Below, piece by piece: positions 14,901 through 25,382 of a stretch of DNA of 64,000 nucleotides. Positions within the stretch are counted from its first letter, which is position 1. Each line of letters begins with the position of its first letter. The DNA is from Pelodera strongyloides (taxonomy: Eukaryota; Nematoda; Chromadorea; Rhabditida; Rhabditidae): contig JAANDG010000123.1 in assembly GCA_036852015.1 (NCBI GenBank), positions 62,001 to 126,000 on the forward strand, given 5' to 3'. Both the position numbers and the translations under genes were made by a program. The notes below the pieces were generated by a model. The model ran no database searches. It had not been told where the DNA came from and was given only the letters and a program-made list of their open reading frames with translations.

Positions 14901-17480
14901 GATACATCTGATTGTATCATATTTACTCATTTTCTGATTTCCAGATCTTGTTCACTGTCCTGCAGTCCCGAGCGAGGGTATGCTGTTCAGAGCGCGCTTC
15001 CTTGGCTCTACAAAATTGATGGCGGAGGTTTCTGTTAGCAAAGCGGCCCGTATATCGCAAGCAAAGCAGGCGGTTTGCAATGTTAAGGTGGGTATGATAA
15101 ACATTACCTGTGCCCTTGTGCGAACAAAACAGCATGGACCGTAGAGCGTGTTCACTTATTCAATTCATGGAAGGATCCTTCAGTACAATGCTAAAAGTTT
15201 CCGAATTCCCTTGTTCGTAGACGACAAGGTGAGCTCGGCAGTAGACGACGGTGATAATGATAATCAATTGCTCAAAGTATTCAGGCACTGTTATTAAGAA
15301 CCGCAACCGCAGTGAACGAAAAGATCCTGTCACCCAATATTTAGAGGATCATGTGCTGATTAATTGTTGCTTTTATTTTCTGTACTGTTGGCTTTCAGGA
15401 TTCCGAAGGTGAAGTCGATCTTTCGGTCGACGTAGACTTATTTATATCGATGGAGAAGGTTTTAGCTCTGAACACTGATCTGCAGGTTTGCATTTGCTTT
15501 CCTTTAAGCGGTATGCCATTCGGTTTTGAAACATATTCTTTGTCAGTGCATTCCTTTGTATTATATGCAGATTTCTGTTCCCCGTCGAAACCAGATGTTT
15601 CAAGAATCGTGTGTAATACACCGCTCTAACAAACAATGACACTTTCGAAATAAATGTAGCGCCCTGCGATCGTTACTGTGGTCTTAAAGCGGCATGGCAC
15701 TGGAAGCCGTATGGGCTTATGTACTTGGGTCGACTACATTGGAATGCCGTCCTACAGTATCTGCTCAACAAACCATGTTCCATGCCGCTTTAAAATTTAC
15801 TCCCTGTAAAGAGACTCCTTACATAGGAAATGGAAAACACCAAAAAAACACGGAACATGATCATCGAAAAACCCGCTCATGATCCGTGTTTTTTTCGAAC
15901 ATAATCGACGATTATTTTTCAGATTTTAGTAAAAACCCGTGTTTTTTTGGTGCAGACACCAAATAAGCACGGAACTTGGTCGAAAAAACACCGATCATCA
16001 GTGATCGGTGTTTTTTTGGAGCATGTTCGGGTTTTTCGTTGTGTTTTTTCACAAAACCCGTGTTTTTTTCGTGTTTCCGTTTTCCTGTGTACACAGTGTA
16101 AGCCGTCCTACAGTATCTGCTCGACAAACCATGTGCCATGCCGCTTTAAAATTTACTCCGTGTAAAGAGACTCCTTACGTAGTATAGTAAGGAAAGATTG
16201 TATTACTATTACTCTACATTTTCAGATTATTTCTGATCATGAAGTACTACAAGTAAGTGGTGCATTAAAGGAGGAGGCTCACGAGAATGAAGTGCTCAAA
16301 TAGTTTCCTTTTATCGAAAAATGATGGTATTAAATTCCGAAAAACATGCTTTACAAAGCAAAAGCTTTTAAATGGAAGGAGTAAATCAATATAAAAATAT
16401 GAATTCTATAAAAATTTTGGATCGTAGTAAATAGTTGATTTCCATAGTGGGCAGCAATTTTGGCTTATTGGATAATACACCCGGACACCATTGGACACTC
16501 ACTGGACACCCTTGGACACCCTTGGACACCAGTGGACACCCTTGGACACCCTTGGACACCAGTGGACACCCTTGGACACCATTGGACACTCTTGGACACC
16601 CTTGGACACCCCAAAGCGTCTTGGACCCCCTGAAACTAACTTATAGGATGGACGTATAGGATCGACGAAAGCGAACAGTTCTTCATTTCGTTGATGTTTT
16701 TTGTATTTTTTTTTTAAACACAAGTATTCTTTTCTTTGTGATCGGCATTCTACCTGGGGTTTTCAATTGCTTTTCGGCTACACGACATCGTTCAGTGCGC
16801 GGTGTATTTGGTGGATCGGGCGTAGTTAAATGGAGTGTTGAGGATAGCTTCTTCACACCACAATTCAGTAGCCTTTTGTGTAGAGCCGAGCTACGCTTCA
16901 CTCAAGCAATCTGCCGGTTTATTTTTCAATTCCTAAGCGTTTCAGAAACATGTAAATTTTCCGCACGGGGTGTCCAAGGGTGTCCAAGAGTGTCCAATGG
17001 TGTCCAAGGGTGTCCACTGGTGTCCAAGGGTGTCCAAAGGTGTCCAGTGAGTGTCCAATGGTGTCCGGGTGTATTATCCAATAAGCCGCAATTTTTGTGC
17101 TGGCTTGCAAAATGGCTTGTAAATTTGCATGCCCACTATGGAAATCAACTATTTACTACGATCCAAAATTTTTATAGAATTCATATTTTTATATTGATTT
17201 ACTCCTTCCAATTAAAAGCTTTTGCTTTGTAAAGCATGTCTTTCGAAATTTAATACCATGACCGACGATAAAAGGAAACTATTTGAGCACTTCACTCTAG
17301 TGAGCCTCCTCCTTTAACTGTGTGACTTGAATTTTCACATTTCAAGATCCTATTCTCTCTTTATCTCATTATTTTCAATTTCTGCGCCGTATCATAAATG
17401 ATATTTGCTTTCAGTTTACATTGAAATACCAAACATCATCAGGCGTTCTTATTTCTGATATCGCAGTGTTTCCTTCGTGA
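4043..17480 (+). CDS. Mint/X11 (APBA, LIN-10) family PTB adaptor, truncated or alternative C terminus
   Basis: Exons join in a consistent phase: 4043-4238, 4526-4654, 5694-5761, their duplicates 6053-6248, 6538-6666, 7697-7764, then 10998-11121, 14945-15087, 15399-15485, 16226-16252 and 17415-17480 (TGA). The N-terminal part is Gln/Arg/Pro/Ser-rich and disordered-looking. The 14945 exon reads EGMLFRARFLGSTKLMAEV, then ARISQAKQAV, the strand 1-helix region of an X11 PTB domain (YLGST motif). The next exon has VDVDLFISMEKVLALNTD, matching the VDLFIST..I.VLNADTQ region, then SDHEVLQ. Mint proteins normally continue with the rest of the PTB and two PDZ domains, scaffolding APP-type receptors and synaptic or Golgi trafficking. 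Here the frame stops after 22 more codons that do not resemble the family. A transposon starts 12 bp later. The family call is firm; the start is not, since 4043 follows a good acceptor and earlier exons may exist. Confidence 0.8.
4752..5362. mobile_element. Foldback MITE with GGTACTATTGTACTTGAGTG ends
   Basis: The terminal inverted repeats read GGTACTATTGTACTTGAGTG and the complement ending CAATAGTACC; inner arms also mirror each other around GCGCTGAGTCCGAAAAAG. It is about 611 bp and lies in the intron between Mint exons 2 and 3. It lacks the TTAA-AAAG ends of the other MITEs, so it is a separate family. No coding capacity is visible. Confidence 0.8.
5992..7989 (+). repeat. Tandem duplication unit, copy 2
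   Basis: This is the second copy of 3982-5987. Because the last exon of copy 1 ends in phase 0 and the first exon of copy 2 starts in phase 0, splicing through both keeps the frame and adds a second 131-residue repeat to the protein. The right border falls in the hammerhead-like sequence at 7969-8036. Confidence 0.95.
6764..7371. mobile_element. Second copy of the GGTACTATTG MITE
   Basis: This copy was carried along by the 2-kb tandem duplication and is not an independent insertion: its position within the duplicated unit is the same as that of 4752-5362. It differs by small indels, for example in T runs near the left end. Confidence 0.8.
7969..8036 (-). ncRNA. Hammerhead-ribozyme-like core, permuted order
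   Basis: Read on the minus strand, TGTCGCA (stem I 5' side), CTGACGA and GCACCCCC (stem II 5' side) lie at 8016-8037. CCTCGT plus C (stem III 3' side and cleavage-site nucleotide) and TGCGACA (stem I 3' side) lie at 7985-7998. GGGGGTC, GAAA and CGAGG (stem II 3' side, second box, stem III 5' side) lie at 7969-7984. Stem I pairs over 7 bp, stem III over 6 bp and stem II over about 6 bp with one bulged C. The three parts occur in an order that would fold normally only across two head-to-tail units or between two molecules. Penelope-like elements are known to carry hammerhead motifs. Activity is inference. Confidence 0.55.
8030..10020 (-). mobile_element. Penelope-like retroelement with N-terminal GIY-YIG (Naiad/Chlamys/Hydra type), decayed
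   Basis: On the minus strand, 5' to 3': a Cys-rich segment FCPCRSNRCKLCPN (about 9860-9900); after a frameshift, GVIYCITCGKYGIQYVGETK (about 9725-9775), a GIY-YIG nuclease signature; then the pre-RT region VDKAPSNFCFTCPRLYK (about 9500-9550); then reverse transcriptase with IKGVPQGGNAPPLLSDL and YRYMDDILLLYN (8650-8820); then a thumb-like region (8250-8640). The nuclease lies before the RT, the reverse of canonical Penelope and Poseidon elements and as in the permuted-domain clade. Several stops and at least one frameshift make this copy inactive. It lies in a Mint intron, opposite to the gene. Confidence 0.85.
8636..8863 (-). pseudogene. Reverse transcriptase core fragment (YMDD box) of the Penelope-like element
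   Basis: This is the longest open piece of the element, 75 codons. The catalytic YMDD is intact (RYMDDILLLY), and the preceding motif GVPQGGNAPPLLSDL fits the PLE template-grip motif (consensus G.P.GG.ASP..AD). The frame ends at TAA in the region following QQDVPN, while homologous sequence continues in other frames downstream, so it is a fragment of a pseudogene and not a gene by itself. Confidence 0.8.
10021..10997. other. Mint intron sequence, possible structured leader of the retroelement
   Basis: No exon is seen before the acceptor at 10997. At 10060-10190 there are several short inverted repeats, such as AGACTAAAAAGTCT and GTGGTGGTTACG with its partner GTACCAC. The minus strand holds CTGAGGAGTCC and GGACCGAA, which resemble hammerhead pieces but do not assemble into a core. 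The rest is AT-rich. Confidence 0.4.
12240..12350 (-). repeat. tRNA-derived SINE (tRNA-like head)
   Basis: The minus strand reads GCTAGCATACCTCAACAGGT, then GCGTTGGACTACGGATC and the B-box GGTTCGAATCCCACCGAGG. This keeps a nearly complete tRNA cloverleaf with an ACG-like anticodon position. A SINE is favoured over a true tRNA gene because the same sequence with different anticodon-loop bases is repeated at 14160, 14500, 29090 and 48240, each with the same non-tRNA flank. Confidence 0.7.
14094..14430 (-). mobile_element. tRNA-derived SINE, nearly full length
   Basis: On the minus strand: GCTAGCATAGCTCAACAGGT head, B-box GGTTCGAATCC at about 14170, flank ATACAAAATCTTGCCGCTAG. The opposite end has the conserved CGTTTCCACATAAACGTAAA segment and TTTAAATAGGGTAAC. 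It is immediately followed by a second copy in the same orientation (14431-14825), giving a tandem SINE pair. Confidence 0.75.
14431..14825 (-). mobile_element. tRNA-derived SINE with terminal hairpin
   Basis: This copy is similar to the preceding one, with the tRNA-like part at about 14495-14580. It retains the full terminal hairpin, TCCAGTCGGAGAAGAGCCC...TCTTCGAACGGCTGG (14782-14824). An additional internal copy of that hairpin (14627-14668) suggests local duplication. Confidence 0.75.
15688..16145. mobile_element. TTAA MITE (AAAGCGGCATGGCAC family) with internal duplication
   Basis: TTAA at 15684-15687 and 16146-16149 flank ends reading AGCGGCATGGCAC and GTGCCATGCCGCT. An inner copy of the right end (to 15793), followed by the same downstream bases (AATTTACTCC.TGTAAAG), shows that about 70 bp of right end plus flank has been duplicated around a palindromic core rich in AAAAAACACGG. 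It lies in the Mint intron between the exons at 15399 and 16226. Confidence 0.75.
16269..17313. mobile_element. TTAA MITE (AGGAGGAGGCTCACGAG family) carrying a minisatellite in both arms
   Basis: TTAA at 16265-16268 and 17314-17317 flank long inverted arms (AGGAGGAGGCTCACGAG and its complement). Each arm carries an 11-bp minisatellite, CCTTGGACACC on the left (16480-16612) and GGTGTCCAAGG on the right (16971-17070). The open frames across the minisatellite (HPWTPLDT-like) are repeat artefacts. It sits in the last Mint intron. Confidence 0.85.
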
Positions 17481-18739
17481 AGCTCCTCTGCTTAAAGGGA
17501 TAGGTTCATCTCGAATTTCACCTTGTTTTATAATTTATATTGATAGTATGACCCATGACGGTCAAGACGCGAAAATTGCAGTTAATTTCCTTTGCTCCCC
17601 GAGGCAGGAGCATGCTCAAAAGCTAAACTACCTCGAATTAATAGAACAACTGGCCTACCGTAGACTGTCTTTGCCAGTCCCGCGCCGAACAATTGTGGCA
17701 ATTAGCCAAACAGCTCGTAATTATGGCGAATGGCCACATACACCAACTAGAATTAAGAGCAACAACAAACTAGAATTAATTGTGAAAATAAAAATATTTA
17801 TTATTATTATTATAAAGCCTAATGGCCTTATAATTAGTAGCACGCAAGTGGGCTAACAACTCAGCCAAATGAGTGGGCGTGAGAATGACACTGCATAATT
17901 TCGCGAAAGCAAACAAATCTCGAATCCTCCTCCAAAACCTCCTAACATTCCAGGAGCATTTTAGCACCAGGAAATAACCACTCCCACTCACATAGCAAGC
18001 GAAAAAATAAACCACTACACCATTAAGAGAACAGCACACACACGATAATTCAATTCACAAAAAAATTTATTGGAATCACACAAACAGGGCCAGTTATGAA
18101 TGTGGAAACAAAGCAAAACAATCTAAGGAATACATCATTCAATAATTTGGAAAAACAGTTACGAAGCAACAACCGAACTGAAATCAAACACATGCTAGGT
18201 TGGACGCCTAATTTGCAAGGCAAACATCATAACACTGGAAAGTGGCGGTGCTTAGCTTAGGGCATAGTAGTAATTGAGATTTTTTAATAGAAATTGAAGA
18301 AAGAGAGATCGAGACTTCGAGACGTAATAGACTAGTCAACCGCACGATTAATGGCTTGCAATCCGCAATTTAAACTAGACTTGCAAGCAACTATCCTTAT
18401 ATTGTGTTCTTCTCCAAGTCCTGTATCCCTGTGGCGTATCTGGAAAAAAAGTTTTGTAATATAGCAAATACTGTGTACGGAGAACTGTGTATCTAGTATC
18501 CAGTAAGCACCCAAGTATAGTCTATTTAATTAGTAAACACAAAACTAAGCGCTTTGGTTAATTAAAAGAGCGTTCCACGCACTGCGCACCGCACAGCTCA
18601 AATAGTGCTTGATCTGCGCGATGCATCGAAAAGAAGAGAAATTAGTTAATTAGTAATAAGCACTCAACAACCTCACAAGTTGATATGGGCTACGAAAAAA
18701 ATTGGCTGCGAAGAAAACAATAACGTGTTCTTATCATTT

Positions 18740-18880
18740 ACCTGATCCGCTGATCTTGATCCTCACTTCGAACAGCGGGCTCCTCATCTTTTGGTTGGGC
18801 ATTGTGTCGCCGTGGAACCGATTCGTGTGAAGACGGAGGCACATTCTATTTTTCCAGTCATCACATCACCTACAAACGCA
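18740..18880 (-). other. Possible short exon, unrecognised
   Basis: On the minus strand an acceptor (TTTGTAG) precedes an open stretch ending in MRSPLFEVRIKISGS and a donor (GTAAATG) at about 18741. A following piece at about 18370-18440 (acceptor TTTTTTCCAG) can be joined in frame to a stop. The predicted product is very short and matches nothing I know. Low support. Confidence 0.2.
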
Positions 18881-21879
18881 CAATTTTTAGTTGCATAGAC
18901 AATCGCTAAGTCGGCTAAATCGCTCTCGCAACTGTCGTGCGCTGCGCATTCTACTACATCCATGTTTACTACGTGAGCGCAGAATCTGGAAAATGTATAA
19001 AAACAACAGCGTTGATTGTTCGATATGATATGTTCGGCGCCGTGACAAATGTGACATGAAAAACAGTTTATGTTGCTTGAGAGAGCTAACAATTGACGGA
19101 TTCAGTAAGTACAGCAAATAAACATAAATTAACCTGAAATGCCTGTCGCCGAGCGTAACCAGAGAGAAGCGAGGCATCGAAATCGAAAGGCAATATCCTA
19201 AAAGGAATACAATATACCCAGAAACAAGCGAACACTCAGCAATAGAAGGTTTAGAGTTCACGCTCATTCGGAAGTGGTGATTAACACGCTATATGTTAAC
19301 AAGTCCTTCGACAACACATTTGCGATAATCAGACGAGTGAGGAAGAAATAGAGAGTGCTGTTCTCAGACGAGCACTAGACGGTGGAATATACGTTCCTAT
19401 TTGAGCATTTTCTTAATACAATTCTGCTTGTTATACGCAGAGTAGATAAAGCCCGTAAATGTTATACTGCTAGTGTATTTTACAGGTATATATGTAATAA
19501 TATATATATAAACTTACTTGTCTGTAAAGTGCTCCTCAATGCAGCAACTCATGATGACTGCACCACTTGTCGAGTCATCTGTCTATGTCCGCATTGACTG
19601 CATCCATGCCGTTCACTTAATAGAATATCACTTACAATAGGTACACTAGCAAATATGAACTTAGATAAAGCCCGCGTATACATTACAAGTATTCACCACA
19701 AACTTTACTATTTAGAAATATATATCAAATACTAAGCATATATTGACCTCATTATAATGCACAATATTGGAAATACACAACATAATATCAAATAACGTAA
19801 CTGCATTGTGTGAAATGGCAGGTAGGCAGACATTGAAAAGTTGCTACATATGAATATTAATCGCACAATATCGAAATAAACAGGTAAACTAAAAGGTATT
19901 ATTTACATCATAATAAATACAAAATGAATGCAGCCGGCCCGCTTGGATTGGGTAGCTCAGGGCAAGATGGGCAAGGTTGCGGGCCCAACTCTTATCAAGC
20001 GAGACAGTGTCGGTCTCTGGTCGGGGAGCGCCCACACGCGCGGACCTCCAGCTCCCGCACGCGCGCACGGTTTCGACCGCAGGCAGTGTCGCAGGTGTGC
20101 CCGGGGATGAAGGTGTGCGCGCGTGTGGGCGCTTACGATCCAAATAGCGTAGCAAATACGGTATAGCCCATCCTATAGCAACGAATGCAAAGAAGAGAAC
20201 ACACCATAAATAACACATACTAAATGAATTGTTTATTTTAAACGCAAGAAAAAAAACAATACTAAAAATAACTACAAGACTGGGGTTTGTACGGGGTTTC
20301 TGAAAAACAAACAAACTAAAATGGTGGAGAAGAGTCCCAAGATAAAGGAATAAACGAACAATTTTAGCGTACAAATTACAAGTCTAACTTAAAAAAATGC
20401 AGCGAGAATTTTAAAGAAAATGAGAGAATAAAACGAACTTTTGGAACTAAAACTAGTGGGATTGCATAAAAGTGCAAATGTATTAAACAAACAACGGTCT
20501 TCATGGCTTCACCTAACAAACTAACGTACAGAAAAATTATGTATACACTTGTTTAACATGCATAAAGATGAATAATTGGAATTAAGTCTAAATAAGAGAT
20601 GCCTTCCAGGTTCTTGTGAATTCAATTCAACTAGTGTATCTCATGGAGATATACCATACATTTACTTGAGCTACGTGTCAGCATCTCCTTAACTATTCTA
20701 GAAGAACAAGGATATTTTTTTAGAAAACAACTATGCGTAGAGGGCAAACAATACAGAAAACAATGAAATATACAATAATTATACCAGAGTTGCAATATAA
20801 TTGACCCAACACTCAGCACCTCAGTTGTTCCTTTCCCTGCGGTACGCATTTGCGTCCCAGATCGTGACACGGATCCACGGATGGGGTAACGAGTAGGCTG
20901 TAAATTTGAAATTTCAGATAAATTTCCAAGAATATGAAAACAAACTCTGTATTGATTTTCATTGACTTCCTATATGATAAAGCACTTGTACCTTGTGCCG
21001 GTCCGCAACCGCAACTCCCTACTTCCATTAACAATTAATACTAAACTTCTAAAGAATAAGAGCAGATTACCAACCATTAGTATGGGTTACATAATCAGCT
21101 CCACAGCTCGTTGAGAACATCCCTTCAAATTGTCGACAACAAAATGAGAACAACCTGAAATTTCCAAGCCATATAGAAAGAATTTAAAAACCAAAGAACA
21201 GACTGAAAATATTCAAGACGTCGATACTATATTTTAAATGCCACCATAGTTTATCACATTCTTTGCGGAGTGAACTATGAACTATGAACCGAACCAGTGA
21301 ACGGAGGAAAATCAACATTTAAAAGCGATAGTAGTGTTACCAACCTATATTCAAGGGGCCCAGAATTCTTCATTAGCGTTGAAAGTTGGAGTGGATTAGC
21401 GAGAGGCTGGCGACGTAGAAAGAGTGGCCGAACCATTCATTATTATGCTAGAAAGAGAAATATTATAGCACGGTACTTTACTTAGATGACAAAAACACTA
21501 TCACATCTAATAACAATCTAAAAACGGTAAATATGAAAATATTAAGCTTACTTAGCTTACCTACACATGAGAATCAATGTGTACATTTACAACGGTTCGC
21601 ATTCCGCAATAATTGCCCGATTAAATGATTAAAAAATAAAGTAAAATAAACTAACGCAAACATAAGACCAAATGGCCGTTTTCCTTCTAGATCGCACTCG
21701 CACATCAACTCGGCATTGTATTCCGACCTTCACATTGATGTTGAGAAAACGCGAAAAAAACCTAAAGGTAAACAAAAAGAGTTAAACACGTCATCATTAT
21801 AACTTAAGAGACACAAACACAAAATACGTCGAAAGTGTAAAAGTAGCAAATAAAATAAAGAAACCTTCTCCGTCCAATT

Positions 21880-24024
21880 TCCAATTCAAAATAACGAGGA
21901 GCCTTGGCAGTCTCAGGGATTTCCTGTACACCTTTTTCCCGTGCAAATAAAACTGTCTGAAAATATACACAACGTACGTATAAGCTGTCAGTAAAATTTA
22001 CTGTTCACGTGTACGCGGAGAGTTTGAATGGCAAGAAACTTTTATGAACCACAAAAATAAGGTAACCTCGAGCAACTTTATAGCGAGCAGCAAGAGTCAT
22101 AAAATTGTAGACAGGCAGTTGTCGCCTCGCCTCGCATTAGTAGCATTGTAGCATACCTAAAAAGAAAGAATTCAAAAATATGATTGTGAAGTGAAGGCAA
22201 TATAGGTAATCGCATAGCGTATTCGTCAAAAGATTAAGAAATATCCTACGACCAGACGACCACCGAGGCATTCCATGCCTTTGGAACATACCCTCGATCT
22301 TTCAGATGGGATAATTTTCTCGTTGTCTTGTCATTGAACACGTGCTAAAAAAAATTTCAATACGAAAAGGTTAATTAATTAGAGGAAATCCGACAAGACT
22401 TATCCAATAATACAGAAAAAACAAACAAAAGCAAGAGCACGTGATGTGCCAATGTCTATTGTTTCTTTGGGCAAAGCCATAAAACAAGACAAACGTGAAA
22501 AATAAACTAACCGTACAATGTTTCGAGATGCACTGAACTCAGCGTTAACTCGGCAGGCCAGGTATACTTACACGACAACTGTGAATTCATTTGAGGTTCA
22601 CAGTACAATCACAAACAAATAAATGAGTGTTGAGGGGTGGAAATGGCACCAAATGTGAAAGCAGAACCAACCTTCTGAATCCGAAATAGCCGGGACAGCA
22701 GGGATGACGGATGTGTGTAGAAAACGTTATCAGTTCAGCGACCATATTTGTTGAATAAACTGGAAATATAACAAGAATTGCCCGAAAACAAACTACAACT
22801 GTTCATCGATGCACAACGAAGCTAGTGCATGATACAAATCATTCTCGAACAGTAACGTACATAACAATATAAGCAATATACTTTAATAACAAGTTTTTAA
22901 GCGAACTAAACTGTGGTGTGGGTCCGGAGCCCAGAACCGCGTTGCTTTGCGAAAAATTCACCGCTGAATTTCCATGGTTGCGTTGCGCCCGCTCCCGAAC
23001 GCGCGACCACAGGCGGGGAGGGCCTTTTCGTGCTGAGGTAGTGCGCGCACATCATTTTTGGGCTGAGACCGGGCGCGCGTGAGGGCGTTGAAGAACGTAG
23101 GTGATACACCCCTATTTTTGACCAGTGTAGCAAGGGTGCCGGATTTTACCGTGGCGCACCCCGATATTGGGCCTCGCCCGTACCCTTGATATGATGATTT
23201 TACCGTGGTGCACCCCGATATTGGGCCTCGCCCGCACCCGTGATATGGCATCTCAAACCGTCTACGTCTCTCCATATCTAACCGCTTTTCACTTCTGCAG
23301 CTTTCTCAACCTTCTTTCAAATCAGTGGTATTTCTCCAATTACAGTTCTCTGTACCCCCACATGGCATGGTGCACACCATTTCGTGCCTTATTCACAGAA
23401 ACCGGGAAAATTTAATATTCTTTATTACATATAGACAAAAAATAATCACAGCAACAACAAAAATAGCATATTCGTCGATGGATGGGACGGCCGCGAATCC
23501 AAAATTGTAATCCTTCCCAACGGTAGGATACCGACCCTAAAGCAGAAGTAAATGTGAGGAAATCCGGTGCCAAAATAAATACATTAGCAGTTGTAGTTTC
23601 GAATCGCACAATATAGTTTGTATACAACAAACAGAAGTATTCTGTCAATTTCCTAAAAATTTTACTAGGGCTTACGAAACGCATACACCGCGTATGACTA
23701 GTGGACCAGCTTAGAATGTAGACTAAAATGAAGCGCAATTGTAAAGCTTGTACGAACCTTCTACATCGTGGATGAAGCATAAATTCCGAGTGATAAATTC
23801 CAGGTACAAGGAACGTCCCGAACGTAGCTCGTGTTTGCTTCCGCCCCTACAATGATACTTGTAGAATAGTATAAGAATACAAGTATTTCCATTACATTTT
23901 GAATAATCAAGCACCAATAAAATATACATACCTTCCGAGATTGGTCTGACCTCTGACCACATTGAATTCACAGACAGCATCAGCATTCCCTTCTCATACG
24001 TGTACTCCGCATCTTCGCCTCATA
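21880..24024 (-). other. Unrecognised multi-exon minus-strand gene candidate inside the 7.3-kb element
   Basis: Short minus-strand segments look like exons with acceptor and donor sites: about 23932-24024 (ends NSMWSEVRPISEG, phase 1); 23758-23846 (RKQTRATFGTFLVPGIYHSE, phases match the previous exon); 22672-22759 (NMVAELITFSTHIRHPCCP); about 22257-22344 (HVFNDKTTRKLSHLKDRGY, running to a stop); and about 21883-21952 (FAREKGVQEIPETAKAPRYF). Only the first pair joins in phase without an intervening exon. The protein is not recognised. It could be a transposase or a trapped host gene. Plus-strand readings of the same region look non-coding. Confidence 0.3.
22905..23260. repeat. GC-richer repeat with a 60-bp tandem duplication
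   Basis: GATTTTACCGTGG(C/T)GCACCCCGATATTGGGCCTCGCCCG(T/C)ACCC appears twice in a row (about 23140-23195 and 23198-23252). A related GC-rich block lies at 24340-24560. Such composition differs from the AT-rich surroundings and suggests an inserted repeat. The open frames here have no recognisable domain. Confidence 0.6.
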
Positions 24025-24909
24025 TTCAGTTCGTTTTCGAGGTTCCTCGCTCGTTCTCGGATGGAGTGGCTAAAAGTTAAGAATGAGAGGAAACTACAGA
24101 GCCACTCCCGTAATTATCTCTTTTCAAATACTTAAACTGGTTACCTTTCCGTTTGTTTCGGTTTTGTCCAAAGTGTTGTCTAATAGATAAAGCATTCTTC
24201 CGCTGGTACATGCACCTAAATGTCACACAGATGAAAGTAGCATACATAGACTATCATATGACAACAACAAACGAACACACACATCAACAAAATGATAGAA
24301 TAAGGGTTTGGGTAATCAAAAAAACTTGGCGAAATTTAAATTTTGCGACAGGCGACGCGCCAGGGTCCCTAACGCGCAACGTGTCTTTTCAGCCTCGTCA
24401 CACCCCGCGTTACACGGTCGTTGGATTGAAGCCTCGCCCGCAGCCTCGTCGTGAAAGTGGACGTGACCACACATTTTTCAAAACCGTCACGGTCGGCGCG
24501 ACCCCTAACTACACCCTTGATATAGACCCTGTTGGGCACGCACCCTCTCCCACCGAGGCCTTAGTGTGAAAATTAAATGATACACCTTTAACTATTTTTA
24601 ATCGATGCAGCCAGTGTACGGTAGGCCAGTTGTTTTATTAATTCGAGGCAGTTTAGCCTTTGAGCGTGCTCCTGCATCGGGGAGCAAAGGAAATTTGCTG
24701 CAATTTTCGCATCTTGACCGTCATAGGTCATATTATCAATAGAAATTATAAAACAAGGTGCAATTCGAGGTGAACTTATCCCTTTAACTGCTTGCTTTAT
24801 TTGTTCATTTTAATTTACGCTTATAGTGAAAAATTGTTGTTGGCCTGGGCAAAAATAGCCAGCTCAGTAAATATGTCAAACCTGCATGTACTAAGAAGTG
24901 CTTGATTAA

Positions 24910-25378
24910 AGGGATAGGCCCATCAAAATAAACATATATTTACGATTTCATGTTATTTTTATTAGCACCGTTTATTACAATATACACACAGTAATTTTTA
25001 TCCACAATCACCCCGGGGAACTTTTTTACGACGAGCTCAACTTATAAGGGTACCGTAGGTGCATCAATTTAGTCCTAATAAATGTTTTAATTGGCGTATG
25101 TTATACCACAGTTCTAGCATTACGTATGAGAGAGTATGCTCAATAAAGGGGCGCCAGAGAAAAAAGGACTGCGCACACCCAGAGAGCAGACAACCAGAGC
25201 GTATAGGCAACGAGAGGAAGGGCCAGGCAACGGTAGCAATATACGCTGAGCTCATCGGAAAAAAGTTCCCCGGGGTGAATGTCGAAAAAATTTAGTTTGT
25301 ATATATTGTGATAAACAATATTAATAAAAAAATAAGAAGAAATCGTAAATATACCTTTATTTTGATTTGCATGTCCCT
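24910..25378. mobile_element. TTAA MITE (GGGCCCATCAAAATAAAC family)
   Basis: TTAA at 24906-24909 and 25379-25382 flank AGGGATAGGCCCATCAAAAT and its degraded complement. The inner arms (TCCCCGGGGAACTTTTT and its complement) form a long foldback. Related copies are at 46568-46902, 47962-48743 and 51678-52113. Confidence 0.75.
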
Positions 25379-25382
25379 TTAA

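Larger units (their letters stand above)
11122..14944. other. Large Mint intron with repeats
   Basis: The intron contains a GAGGCCGTATTCACCAAC MITE end (11502), a tRNA-derived SINE (12240-12350), a GC-rich low-complexity block (12370-12480), a small foldback with TATTCACCAC/GTGGTGAATATG-type ends (13580-13640) and two further SINEs (14094-14825). No additional exon in phase with the flanking ones was found. Confidence 0.6.
17496..24783. mobile_element. 7.3-kb TTAA element with about 200-bp inverted ends, candidate autonomous Kolobok/T2-type transposon
   Basis: TTAA lies at 17492-17495 and 24784-24787. The left 200 bp (AGGGATAGGTTCATCTCGAA..., ATGACGGTCAAGACGCGAAA..., TGCTCCCCGAGGCAGGAGCA...) is matched by the reverse complement of the right end with a modest number of differences. 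The ends share the TTAAAGGR start with the short MITEs at 53283-53762. The T2 MITEs and Kolobok transposons of Xenopus have TTAAAGGRR ends and TTAA targets, so I infer that superfamily. No transposase motif was recognised. Minus-strand exon-like segments are described separately. Composite origin from two separate MITEs flanking host DNA is possible. Confidence 0.6.

Noticed and set aside
16386..17232. HPWTPLDT- and VSKGVQGCP-repeat proteins on both strands
   Set aside because: The repeats come from an 11-bp minisatellite in mirrored arms of a MITE; no start context, splice support or family match.
24153..24569. 138-codon plus-strand frame
   Set aside because: Low-complexity Pro/Arg/Thr-rich composition, located in a GC-rich repeat inside the 7.3-kb element; no splice or domain evidence.
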